Source of the DNA: Gp7-AA10 sp041483175
Lineage (GTDB): Bacteria; Acidobacteriota; Thermoanaerobaculia; Gp7-AA8
Assembly (NCBI GenBank): GCA_041483175.1
Contig: JBGPFD010000148.1
Location: forward strand, 1-8,795
Length of the DNA: 8,795 bases
Reading direction: 5' to 3'
Shown: positions 1 to 6,588 of the stretch, piece after piece
How the letters are laid out: each line of letters starts with the position of its first letter
How positions within the stretch are numbered: the stretch's first letter is position 1
Made by a program: the position numbers and the translations under genes
Notes under the pieces: generated by a model
The model's input: only the letters and a program-made list of their open reading frames with translations
The model's database searches: none
What the model was told of the DNA's origin: nothing

Positions 1-73
1 AGCCGGTTCGCGCCGGCTGGAGAGCCGGCACTACGTCAGCCTTCGACTCTACTTTTCGCGCCGTCCGTCCTCC

Positions 74-126
74 ACGTAGAACCGGCTCTCAGCCGGTTCG
101 CGCCGGCTGGAGAGCCGGCACTACGT
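74..126. repeat. 53-nt palindromic element, complete copy 1
   Basis: The ends are ACGTAG (74-79) and CTACGT (121-126). The two arms pair over about 25 bp with one bulged base and few mismatches. Alternatively the element folds into two perfect small hairpins: ACCGGCT-CTC-AGCCGGT (81-97) and GCCGGCT-GGAG-AGCCGGC (102-119). There is no T-run on either side, so it does not look like a classic intrinsic terminator. The same ends and CCGGCT/AGCCGG hairpins recur at 164-216 and, inside a coding gene, at 8313-8391. Confidence 0.9.
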
Positions 127-163
127 CAGCCTTCGACTCTACTTTTCGTGCCGTCCGTCCTCC

Positions 164-216
164 ACGTAGAACCGGCTCTTAGCCGGTTCGCGCCGGCTGG
201 AGAGCCGGCGCTACGT
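164..216. repeat. 53-nt palindromic element, complete copy 2
   Basis: This copy lies exactly 90 bp from the copy at 74-126, with the same ACGTAG (164-169) and CTACGT (211-216) ends. It carries small substitutions: CTCTT for CTCTC in the left hairpin loop, and G for A at 210. It is the copy nearest to ribBA. Transcription leaving ribBA on the minus strand would run through it, so it could stabilise or end that transcript. A further right half of an element (ending CTACGT at 31-36) is cut by the window start. Confidence 0.9.
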
Positions 217-263
217 CAGGCGCTGGAGAATGGGACCGGTGTGGGGCATTGAGGGGTCGCTGA

Positions 264-1466
264 CTACACGAGTTCCAGCATGTGTCCGAGCTTGTTCTTC
301 TTAGCCTCGAGATACTTCCTCGTCCCCTTGGTGGGGGCGATCTCCAGAGGGACGCGTTCGACGATTTCCAGGCCGAAGCCTTCGATGGCCACGTACTTGG
401 CCGGATTGTTGGTCATCAGCCGGATCTTGCGCACGCCGAGGTCGCGAAGGATCTGCGAACCAGTGCCGTAGTCACGGATGTCGGGAGCGAAGCCCAGCTT
501 CGCGTTCGCCTCGATCGTGTCGTGTCCCTGCTCCTGCAGCTCGTACGCTTTCAGCTTGTTGATCAGGCCGATCCCTCTCCCCTCCTGCAGCAGATAGAGC
601 ACGACGCCTTTCTTTTCGGCGGCCACCAGCTCCAGCGCGCGCGCGAGCTGATCGCCGCAGTCGCAGCGGTGTGACTGGAAGACGTCCCCCGTGAGGCAGG
701 ACGAGTGCACGCGGACTAGCACCGGCTCGTCTTCTTTGATCTCCCCCATCACCAGCGCAATGTGCTCTTCACCGGTGACGTCGCTCTTGTATGCGTAGAC
801 GCGGAACTCGCCATACGGAGTCGGGAGCCGCGGCGAGGCGAGGCAGCGCACGTGTTTCTCGTGCTGCATGCGGTGGTGGATGATGTCGGCCACGGAGATG
901 ATCTTCAGTCCGTGCTGCGCGGCGAATTCACGCAGGTGCGGCAGGCGGGCCATCGTGCCGTCCTCGTTCATGATCTCGCAGATCACCGCCGCGGGCGTGA
1001 CCCCGGCAATGGTCGCCAGATCGATCGACGCCTCCGTCTGGCCGGCACGCTTGAGTACTCCGCCTTTCTTCGCGCGCAGCGGAAAGAGATGTCCCGGGCG
1101 CAGCAGGTCCTGCGGCCGCGTCTTCGGATCGATTGCCACGCGGACGGTCTCCGCGCGGTCGAACGCCGAAATTCCGGTGGTCACCCGTCCCCGCGCCTCG
1201 ATCGACACCGTGAATGCCGTGCCGTACGGCGAGGTGTTGTTCTCCACCATCAGCGGAAGGTCGAGATCCCGGCAGCGCTCTTCGGTCAACGCCAGGCAGA
1301 TCAGGCCTCGGCCGTATTTGGCCATGAAGTTGATCGCTTCGGGCGTGACCTTCTCTGCCGCGAGGCAGATGTCTCCCTCGTTCTCGCGGTCCTCGTCATC
1401 AACGATGATGACGAACTTCCCGCGACGGTAGAGCTCGGCGGCCTCTTCGATCGTCGCAAATGGCAT
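264..1466 (-). CDS. ribBA: Bifunctional 3,4-dihydroxy-2-butanone-4-phosphate synthase / GTP cyclohydrolase II
   Basis: This 400-aa cytosolic enzyme supplies both precursors of riboflavin. Its N-terminal half converts ribulose 5-phosphate to 3,4-dihydroxy-2-butanone 4-phosphate. Its C-terminal half opens GTP to the diaminopyrimidine. The RibB domain (about residues 1-200) shows the acidic metal-binding loop DDEDRENEGD (23-32) and the GHLFPLRAKKGGVLKRAGQT segment (125-144). The RibA domain (about 205-400) has the zinc cysteines C257, C268 and C270 (SSCLTGD, then RCDCGDQ), the QEGRGIGL motif (294-301), the presumed catalytic tyrosine Y308 and a normal NNP/PTKGTRKYL/KLGHML C-terminus. Both halves are full length with no missing key residue seen. 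The ATG at 1466 is the expected start for the family. No Shine-Dalgarno precedes it, but a TAAAAT box lies 6 nt upstream. No other rib gene is in the window, so it stands alone here. Confidence 0.97.
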   Translation of the reverse strand: MPFATIEEAAELYRRGKFVIIVDDEDRENEGDICLAAEKVTPEAINFMAKYGRGLICLALTEERCRDLDLPLMVENNTSPYGTAFTVSIEARGRVTTGISAFDRAETVRVAIDPKTRPQDLLRPGHLFPLRAKKGGVLKRAGQTEASIDLATIAGVTPAAVICEIMNEDGTMARLPHLREFAAQHGLKIISVADIIHHRMQHEKHVRCLASPRLPTPYGEFRVYAYKSDVTGEEHIALVMGEIKEDEPVLVRVHSSCLTGDVFQSHRCDCGDQLARALELVAAEKKGVVLYLLQEGRGIGLINKLKAYELQEQGHDTIEANAKLGFAPDIRDYGTGSQILRDLGVRKIRLMTNNPAKYVAIEGFGLEIVERVPLEIAPTKGTRKYLEAKKNKLGHMLELV

Positions 1467-1472
1467 GACTGA

Positions 1473-1478
1473 ATTTTA
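1473..1478 (-). promoter_or_regulatory. Possible -10 box (TAAAAT) for a leaderless ribBA transcript
   Basis: On the minus strand TAAAAT is followed by six bases and then the ribBA ATG. The A of the start codon therefore falls where transcription would normally begin. No Shine-Dalgarno lies between them. No convincing -35 box is seen at the usual distance, so this rests on the -10 match and its spacing alone. A short hexamer like this can occur by chance. Confidence 0.3.
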
Positions 1479-1486
1479 CAGTGCAA

Positions 1487-1526
1487 GGCCGGCTTTTGCC
1501 GGCCGACCGGCTCAAGCCGATCCTAC
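1487..1526 (-). repeat. Divergent copy of the palindromic element at the 3' end of the GWxTD gene
   Basis: Read on the minus strand, this stretch has the layout of the 1-219 palindromes. It begins with GTAG, then an imperfect hairpin CGGCT-TG-AGCCG (1508-1519), then TCG, then a perfect hairpin GGCCGGC-AAAA-GCCGGCC (1487-1504). The TAG of its leading GTAG is the stop codon of the GWxTD gene. The far end lacks CTACGT. It fills nearly all of the gap between this gene and ribBA. It could act as a weak terminator or mRNA-stabilising structure, but no T-run follows it. Confidence 0.6.
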
Positions 1527-3076
1527 ACCGTGATCTTGAATTTCTGCTCAACGTTGTACGACTGTTTGCTCACCGTGTCGATAATCTTCATCTTTAGCGT
1601 GTACTGCCCCGGCATGAGCGGCTTGCTCAGCAGCGCCAGAGGAATGCCGTTGACGATGGCATACTCTCCCGGTCCGAGCTGTCCCGACAACGGGGCGGTT
1701 TCCACATCGGACAGAGGCCGTCCGGCAACAGTCGTTCCTTTGGCGTCGACCAGTTCCATCTTCATCTGCAGCTTCGGCGCCTTCGTGGTGGGGTCGATGC
1801 CGGGATTGTGAAGCTCCACGAAATAATTCAGCTCGTCCTTGTTGGTGAACTGGAGATCCGCCTTCGGAATGATCAGTAACTGCCCGAAAGCAAAGGGCGT
1901 CTTGACCGGCGCGGCTTCAGGGGTCGTCTGGATGTCGTTCGACAACACCAGCCCCGAGGTTCCGACCGCATCCTTTGTCGGTGAGGTCAGCTCAAGAGCC
2001 GCCGAAGCCACCAGCAGCGGCGTGCCCGCTTTGGCCAGACCGAACACAACGTTGTACTTTCCGGTGGAAAGATCGAGTGTCTTGTCGGCAAGAAAATTGC
2101 CTTTGGATGCGATCAGTTTCGCAGGCTCCTCGAAGGCGAGTACGCGTTTGCCGGTGGCATCCTCCACCACTCCGAAGAATGTGTCCGCCGCATCGGCGCT
2201 CAGGCCTGCAGAGGCGGGGATGTAGAGTCCGGCGGGAACGTAGTACTCGCCTGTCGGGGCGACAAACTCCGCGTACGAAATCATCGCTCCCTTGTTGCCG
2301 ATCTTTCCCGCCTTGGCGTCGGCGACGGCGCTCTCCAGCGCGGCCGTTTTCAGCGTCGTGACCGGCGCCGGCGTAGCTGCGGGCACCGGTTGCTGCGCGG
2401 CCGGCGGCTGCTGCCGCTGGAATGTCGGCGGCTCAGTCAGATTCGGCTGCGTAATCGCCGCGGCCGCCACCTTCTGCTGCGCGGCCGAAAGATCGATCCG
2501 GGGCGCTTCCAGCCTCAGATCGCGGTTGTTCATGCGATCGATGAAACGGAACTCGACATGCGGCGCGCCGAACATTTTCTCAGCGTTCGCTCCCTCGTAG
2601 GTCCACAGCTGACGCTCGGCGTTGGTGGTGTCTTCCGCTTCGGTATCCGTCTCACCGCCGACAATGCCTGCCCCCGGAGCGGTCGGCCGCGCGAGTTGGC
2701 TCGGGCCGCCGCCGCTGCGCACCGCACGCGTCGGCGCGCCGAAAAGGATCAGGATCTTGCCGCGATCGGAGATCGACCCGCGCACGCGCGGCCCGCCAAA
2801 GTTCTGATCCGTGAACTGTACGCGGCGCTCAAACTCCTCCCGGAATTCGTTCTGCGGCGTTCGCGGCGTCGGATCGCGACGGGCCCAGAAGAGGGCGATG
2901 AACTGATCGGCTCCCGCGTCGCTCTTGACCGCGTTCCACTGCGTCTTTTCCTCGGGCGTCATCAGGAACTGGACCGGGCCACGGGCCCAGTCCGCCTTGG
3001 CCATCGAGAGCTGAGCGAAACCGGTTGTCGCGGTCGCCATGATCGCCAACGCGATCAGGATGTTTCGGGTTTTCAT
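1523..3076 (-). CDS. Secreted GWxTD-domain protein
   Basis: This 517-aa exported protein has unknown molecular role. A signal peptide is clear: MKTRN, a hydrophobic stretch (ILIALAIMATATT), then a GFAQ cleavage site. Next comes a domain typical of GWxTD proteins (about residues 25-120), with ADWARGPVQFLMTPEE, FWARRDPTPRTPQNEFREEF and DRGKILILFGAP. The signature that gives the family its name is degenerate here (GSISDRG). A Gln/Pro-rich linker (about 215-240, QRQQPPAAQQPVP) separates it from a C-terminal region of about 270 residues rich in beta-strand patterns, perhaps Ig-like. Two ATGs are possible. GGAG (3083-3086) touches the upstream one at 3082 but lies 6 nt from the one at 3076, so I chose 3076. 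The stop codon is part of a palindromic repeat. Proteins of this family are common in Acidobacteriota and Bacteroidota and are usually annotated only by domain. Confidence 0.9.
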   Translation of the reverse strand: MKTRNILIALAIMATATTGFAQLSMAKADWARGPVQFLMTPEEKTQWNAVKSDAGADQFIALFWARRDPTPRTPQNEFREEFERRVQFTDQNFGGPRVRGSISDRGKILILFGAPTRAVRSGGGPSQLARPTAPGAGIVGGETDTEAEDTTNAERQLWTYEGANAEKMFGAPHVEFRFIDRMNNRDLRLEAPRIDLSAAQQKVAAAAITQPNLTEPPTFQRQQPPAAQQPVPAATPAPVTTLKTAALESAVADAKAGKIGNKGAMISYAEFVAPTGEYYVPAGLYIPASAGLSADAADTFFGVVEDATGKRVLAFEEPAKLIASKGNFLADKTLDLSTGKYNVVFGLAKAGTPLLVASAALELTSPTKDAVGTSGLVLSNDIQTTPEAAPVKTPFAFGQLLIIPKADLQFTNKDELNYFVELHNPGIDPTTKAPKLQMKMELVDAKGTTVAGRPLSDVETAPLSGQLGPGEYAIVNGIPLALLSKPLMPGQYTLKMKIIDTVSKQSYNVEQKFKITV

Positions 3077-3082
3077 GCGCAT

Positions 3083-3086
3083 CTCC
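3083..3086 (-). promoter_or_regulatory. Shine-Dalgarno GGAG that decides the GWxTD start
   Basis: The minus strand reads GCGGAG-ATG-CGC-ATG. The GGAG has zero spacing to the first ATG and 6 nt to the second. Six nucleotides is a normal spacing, so the second ATG (3076) is favoured. This also gives the cleaner signal peptide MKTRN. Confidence 0.6.
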
Positions 3087-3097
3087 GCAAAATCGTG

Positions 3098-3168
3098 AGG
3101 TTGTCGAGTTGTCGGGCTTTCGACCGCGGACGCCTCGACAACCTGACAACCCGACGACTGGACAACCT
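3098..3168. repeat. TTGTC/GACAA-rich inverted repeat between two minus-strand genes
   Basis: The arms 3098-3116 (AGGTTGTCGAGTTGTCGGG) and 3150-3168 pair at 17 of 19 positions. A second perfect 10-bp pairing is GGTTGTCGAG (3099-3108) with CTCGACAACC (3134-3143). GACAACC occurs three times (3137, 3145, 3161). The right arm overlaps the stop codon of the small acidic gene. Its sequence is unrelated to the CCGGCT elements. It could end or stabilise the small gene's transcript, but there is no T-run for a classic terminator. Confidence 0.75.
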
Positions 3169-3358
3169 ATTCTTCATCGAACTTCTCCATCTCCTCGTAC
3201 AGCTTGTCCATCTCGCTGTCGAGCTCCTCCTGCTGGAGCACGCCTTTGCGCACGAGCAGCGTCGCGAGGCTGTGTAGCAGGATGCTGTTCTCGATGATCA
3301 TCTGTTCGAATTGCTCGTCATCCTCGGAACCATTGCCGTTCTGCTCGGCGTCGTCCAT
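3167..3358 (-). CDS. Small acidic helical protein, function unknown
   Basis: I do not recognise this 63-aa protein. It has a low-complexity acidic start (MDDAEQNGNGSEDDE), a helix-forming middle (IIENSILLHSLATLLVRKGVLQQEELD) and an acidic end (YEEMEKFDEE). There is no signal peptide or membrane segment. The phrase LLVRKGVLQQEEL resembles short helical segments seen in several unrelated families, so it gives no function. A good Shine-Dalgarno, AAGGAG, touches the ATG at 3364 but lies 6 nt from the ATG at 3358, so the later start is preferred; the longer form would add Met-His. The protein may bind a partner through its charged helices, but this is only a guess. It lies 90 bp upstream of the GWxTD gene on the same strand and divergent from the BMP lipoprotein. 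Confidence 0.75.
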   Translation of the reverse strand: MDDAEQNGNGSEDDEQFEQMIIENSILLHSLATLLVRKGVLQQEELDSEMDKLYEEMEKFDEE

Positions 3359-3364
3359 ATGCAT

Positions 3365-3370
3365 CTCCTT
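3365..3370 (-). promoter_or_regulatory. Shine-Dalgarno AAGGAG that decides the start of the small acidic gene
   Basis: The minus strand reads AAGGAG-ATG-CAT-ATG. The first ATG abuts the Shine-Dalgarno, whereas the second (3358) has 6-nt spacing. The arrangement is the same as at the GWxTD gene, so the downstream ATG is favoured in both. Confidence 0.6.
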
Positions 3371-3396
3371 GCGCGGCCGGGTTTATCACAACTCGC

Positions 3397-3402
3397 TAGA
3401 AT
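3397..3402 (+). promoter_or_regulatory. Possible -10 box (TAGAAT) for the BMP lipoprotein operon
   Basis: TAGAAT lies 8 nt before the ATG at 3411, inside the 52-bp gap between divergent genes. No Shine-Dalgarno precedes the ATG. The distance would put transcription start at or within a few bases of the start codon. No clear -35 box is seen. Confidence 0.35.
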
Positions 3403-3410
3403 CCGCAGCG

Positions 3411-4382
3411 ATGAAGAGAATCGCCCTCGTCCTTTGCCTTCTCGTCGCATGCGGCCAGCCGGAGGCACCCCGTCCGGCGGTTCAGCGCATGAAGGTCGGC
3501 CTCCTCACGCCGGGCTCGGTCAACGACAACGGCTGGAACGCCATCGCCTACGAGGGCCTTCTGCGGATTCAGAATGACCTCGGCGCGGAGATTTCGCATC
3601 AGGAGACGAAAACACCGGCGGAGTTCGAGGAAGGCTTCCGCTCGTACGGCGCGAAAGGTTTCGATCTCGCCTTCGGCCACGGATTCGAGTTCCAGGATGC
3701 GGCGCTGAAAGCGGGAGCGCAGTATCCGAACACGGTCTTCATCACCACCTCCGGCAGCTCCGTGGCGCGGAACGTCGCTCCCATGGTTTTCCAGCTTGAG
3801 CAGGCCACCTACCTGTTGGGAATCATCGCCGCTCGCGAGTCGAAGAGCGGAAAGGCGGGGCTCGTCGGCGGCATCAAGCTTCCGTCGATCGAGTCGACAT
3901 TCATCGCCTTCAAGGCGGGCGCGGTGTCGGTCAACCCGCACTTCGAAGTGAAGCAGATCTACACCGGGAACTTTGACGACCTCGGCGCTGCACACCTGGC
4001 TACCCGGTCGCTGATCGACGCCGGCTGCGACTTCATCTTTCATCAGGTCAACGAAGCCGGACGCGGAGTCTTCCAGGCCTGCAGCGAGAAAAACGTCCGC
4101 TGCCTGGGATCGAACAAGAACCAGAACGATCTGGCCCCAGACGTCATCCTCGCCTCGGCCGTTCTCGACATCCCCACGGCGTTCGTGCACATGGCCAGGA
4201 TCGTCCGCGATCATCGGTTTCAGCCGCAGATCTACTGGCTGGGAATGAAAGAAGGAATTGTGTCGCTGGTGTGGAACGAGCAGCTCAAACGCTCGATTTC
4301 GCCGGCCACGGTGGCCGAAGTCGATCGCGTGGGGAAGCAGATCCGCAGCGGCGCACTGCAGGTTCCGCGCGGCAAGTTCTAG
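3411..4382 (+). CDS. BMP-family substrate-binding lipoprotein (nucleoside-type ABC importer)
   Basis: This 323-aa periplasmic lipoprotein is expected to capture the substrate, probably a nucleoside, for an ABC importer. It starts MKRIALVLCLLVACGQ, with a lipobox LVAC that places the lipidated cysteine at C14. The mature part has the BMP/PnrA hallmarks: VGLLTPGSVNDNGWN near the N-terminus, FDLAFGHGFEFQDAAL, PNTVFITTSGS, QLEQATYLLGIIAARES, GLVGGIK, and FHQVNEAGRGVFQAC in the second lobe. Its length is usual for the family. An upstream in-frame extension to 3204 exists but would bury the signal peptide, so ATG 3411 is chosen. It opens a four-gene same-strand run. The matching ATPase is the fourth gene (7682), and the permeases are not in the window. 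Nucleoside specificity is inferred from the family; purine nucleosides are most likely, and other ligands are possible. Confidence 0.93.
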   Translation: MKRIALVLCLLVACGQPEAPRPAVQRMKVGLLTPGSVNDNGWNAIAYEGLLRIQNDLGAEISHQETKTPAEFEEGFRSYGAKGFDLAFGHGFEFQDAALKAGAQYPNTVFITTSGSSVARNVAPMVFQLEQATYLLGIIAARESKSGKAGLVGGIKLPSIESTFIAFKAGAVSVNPHFEVKQIYTGNFDDLGAAHLATRSLIDAGCDFIFHQVNEAGRGVFQACSEKNVRCLGSNKNQNDLAPDVILASAVLDIPTAFVHMARIVRDHRFQPQIYWLGMKEGIVSLVWNEQLKRSISPATVAEVDRVGKQIRSGALQVPRGKF

Positions 4383-4388
4383 CTCGTT

Positions 4389-4394
4389 TAGAAT
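4389..4394 (+). promoter_or_regulatory. Possible internal -10 box (TAGAAT) before the HEAT gene
   Basis: TAGAAT begins seven bases after the BMP stop codon, and seven bases separate it from the GTG start at 4402. It is the same hexamer, at nearly the same distance, as before the BMP gene. There is no Shine-Dalgarno in the 19-bp gap. This suggests a second, leaderless start of transcription for the HEAT/HD-GYP pair, though the gene may simply be read through from 3411. Confidence 0.35.
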
Positions 4395-4401
4395 TGCGGT
4401 C

Positions 4402-6588
4402 GTGTCCTCGACCGCAGGGGCCACTCAGGTTGCGGAGCTGGTGCGTGCGCTGGCGCTCGGATGGAAGAATCTCGCCGCGTATCCGCCCGGCCATCCGGCC
4501 CTGGTCAACGCCCTCGAGGTGATCCATCGCAGGCTGGCCGATCTTCGCGGGCCGGCCGGCGAAGTAGTCCTCGGCATCGCCAACAACGGCCTCCTATTCG
4601 GAAACGAAAAGATCGACTCGATGACGGCGCAGAAGTTCGCCCAGGCGCTGTACGCCCGCGGCGTCGCCGTTCTTCGATTCGCGAATGAGACCGAAGCGCG
4701 CGACATCGAGATGTTTCTCCGCCTCCTGGCGGCAGCGGCGCCGGGAGAGCAGAAGCGTCCGATCTGGGAGGAGCTGACCGCCGCGGGCGTGATGCACATC
4801 AACCTGCAGCCGGTGAATTACTCCTCCGTGCAGGTGACGGATGATCTCACGACGCCGCCGCAGAAAGAGCCGTCGCTGTGGGACGAGATTCTTCGCGCGC
4901 TCATCGAAGGACGCGAACTCTCCTCGGAAGCGGAATGGCTGTCACACGACCCGGAATCGGCCGACGATCTCACACAGATGATCCTGAAATACGTCGACAA
5001 CGCCGTGAACGCCAAGCCGGCGTTCGACCCCGACGCCACGTTCGGCATCCGCATGCTGGCCCGCCCCGAGGCGTCGGAAGCGATCCACCAGCGCGTCGCT
5101 GACGCCGTCGGCCGGATGCTCGCCGAAGCGACCGGGCCAAAGAAACACAGCATGCTGCAGCAGGCGGTGCAGTTGCTCCGCAGTCTTCCTGAGCCGCTGC
5201 GCGGCACGGTGTTGCGCAAGATGGTTGCAACCCTGGCAACCGACGACAGCGCGGAGCCGTTGCTGCGGCAACTCGTATCCGAGCTGCCGCGCGATGAAGT
5301 GCTCGACGCATTGCGCTACCTGTCGTCGATGGGAAATCTGTCGACGCACGCACTGAGTCTTCTGCAGTCCCTCGCGTCACTGGACACGTCCTCGCGAGCC
5401 GAGCCGCCATCGGCGGACGTCATCCGAGATCTGGTGCACCTCTTCGGCGAGGACGATATCGATCGCTTTAACCCGGCCGATCACGCAGCGCTGCTCGAAC
5501 AAGTCACCATTCACATGCCGACCGTGCCGCAGGAGGGAGCCGAGGCGCTCGAGCGGCTCGGCTCGCGTGCTGAGACCGTTGCCGACGACGCGCTGACGCG
5601 GCAGCTGGCGAGAACCATCATCGATCTTCTCGCCAGCATCGGGCCGTCGCGGCCCCCGTCAGCGCTTCTGGCGCGTATCGAGGGGCTGTTCCGCTCGTAT
5701 CTGAGCACCGGCGACTTCGAGGACGCGTTGGAGGTGATCCACCGGCTTCAGGAAATCGCCACCACCACCGATGGCGACGAGCTGCGACACGCGACTTACG
5801 CCTCGATCGGCCGGCTGGCGGCCAGCGAAACGATCCAGGCGCTCATCCAGAGCCTCTACAGCTCGCCGCCGGAGAAGGCTCGCGCCATCCAGCGCCTGAT
5901 TGAAGTGCTCGGCGCGGGGGCCCGGCGGAACCTGCTGATCGCGCTGTCCGAGGAATCCAATCGCTCGCGGAGGCGGCGGCTGTTCGACTTCATCGCCTCG
6001 CTCGGGCCGGTGATCGCACCGGAGGTCATCAATTGTCTGAACGATTCGCGCTGGTATGTGCTGCGCAACATGATCGTGCTTCTGCGAACGGTCAACGATC
6101 AGACGTCGTTGCCGGAAATCCGAAAACTGGCGCAGCATCGTGACCTCCGCGTGCGGATGGAAGCGATCAAGAGTCTTTTCACGCTCGATTCGGGCGTTCC
6201 GATCGATCTGCTGGAGGACCTCATCCGCGATCCCGATCTGAAAGTGTCCGAGGCTGCGGTGGCCCTGATCGGGAGCTCCGGGATCCGCGAAGGCCTCCAA
6301 CCGCTGCTGCGCATTCTCGACGGCAACGATCTTTTCGGTTCGCGGCGTTCCCTGCGCGTAAAGGCGATTCGCGCGCTCGGCGAGCTCGCCGACCCTGCCG
6401 CCCTTCCCGACCTGCGGCGATTCTTCCGTGATTCGATTCTGCCGTGGCCGGCCAGGGAAGAGCGCCTCGCCGCATGGGAATCGCTGTCCAGCTATCCGCC
6501 CGCGGAGCGCGCGGAGTTGCTGGAGATCGGACAGCGATCGCGGAACCCCTATGTTCGGGAGCTCTGCGCGCGGATGGCCCAGCCATGA
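4402..6588 (+). CDS. HEAT-repeat protein with an N-terminal YPPGHP module
   Basis: This 728-aa, probably cytosolic, all-helical scaffold protein shows no enzyme motif. Residues about 10-110 form a mixed module with LAAYPPGHPALVNALEVI (24-41), strand-like VVLGIANNGLLF, and YARGVAVLRF (84-93). The same pattern opens the next protein. Residues about 150-540 are helical and poorly resolved. The last ~180 residues hold HEAT-like helix pairs, for example LRVRMEAIKSLF, VSEAAVALIGSSG and LRVKAIRALGELADPAALPDL. Such repeats usually bind other proteins. There is no signal peptide. GTG 4402 is chosen because it keeps the whole shared module and follows the BMP stop by 19 bp; an in-frame extension to 4258 would overlap the BMP gene. 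The end overlaps the HD-GYP start by ATGA, so translational coupling is likely. Its role is unknown; partnership with the HD-GYP protein is inferred. Confidence 0.85.
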   Translation: MSSTAGATQVAELVRALALGWKNLAAYPPGHPALVNALEVIHRRLADLRGPAGEVVLGIANNGLLFGNEKIDSMTAQKFAQALYARGVAVLRFANETEARDIEMFLRLLAAAAPGEQKRPIWEELTAAGVMHINLQPVNYSSVQVTDDLTTPPQKEPSLWDEILRALIEGRELSSEAEWLSHDPESADDLTQMILKYVDNAVNAKPAFDPDATFGIRMLARPEASEAIHQRVADAVGRMLAEATGPKKHSMLQQAVQLLRSLPEPLRGTVLRKMVATLATDDSAEPLLRQLVSELPRDEVLDALRYLSSMGNLSTHALSLLQSLASLDTSSRAEPPSADVIRDLVHLFGEDDIDRFNPADHAALLEQVTIHMPTVPQEGAEALERLGSRAETVADDALTRQLARTIIDLLASIGPSRPPSALLARIEGLFRSYLSTGDFEDALEVIHRLQEIATTTDGDELRHATYASIGRLAASETIQALIQSLYSSPPEKARAIQRLIEVLGAGARRNLLIALSEESNRSRRRRLFDFIASLGPVIAPEVINCLNDSRWYVLRNMIVLLRTVNDQTSLPEIRKLAQHRDLRVRMEAIKSLFTLDSGVPIDLLEDLIRDPDLKVSEAAVALIGSSGIREGLQPLLRILDGNDLFGSRRSLRVKAIRALGELADPAALPDLRRFFRDSILPWPAREERLAAWESLSSYPPAERAELLEIGQRSRNPYVRELCARMAQP

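Larger units (their letters stand above)
1..219. repeat. 90-bp tandem repeat array, about 2.4 copies, built on a palindromic core
   Basis: Copies begin at 1, 91 and 181, so the period is exactly 90 bp. Copies 1 and 2 differ at only a few bases (for example TTTTCGCG against TTTTCGTG, and CTCTC against CTCTT). The third copy matches through about 219, with one change at 210, and then diverges. Each unit combines a 53-nt palindrome with a 37-nt spacer that begins CAGCCTTCGACTC. The array starts at or before the window edge, so its true copy number is unknown. It lies downstream of the 3' end of ribBA, and no gene is visible in 1-263. The unit is too long and the spacers are too similar to each other for a CRISPR. 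Confidence 0.95.

Noticed and set aside
1..219. CRISPR array
   Set aside because: The repeats are 90 bp with near-identical units and no variable spacers, and there are no cas genes. A palindromic tandem repeat explains it.
282..1472. Plus-strand open frames of up to 236 codons over ribBA
   Set aside because: They are shadows of ribBA, which has all catalytic and zinc-binding residues on the minus strand.
1487..1504. Intrinsic terminator
   Set aside because: The perfect GC-rich hairpin has no T-run after it on either strand, so I list it as part of a repeat rather than as a terminator.
3204..3410. N-terminal extension of the BMP lipoprotein
   Set aside because: The extension is Ser/Cys-rich antisense of the small acidic gene, and it would place the signal peptide and lipobox internally.
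3396..4424. Long minus-strand open frame of 342 codons
   Set aside because: It is the mirror of the BMP lipoprotein gene. Its translation is Arg/Asp-rich with no recognisable domain, whereas the plus strand gives a lipobox and family motifs.
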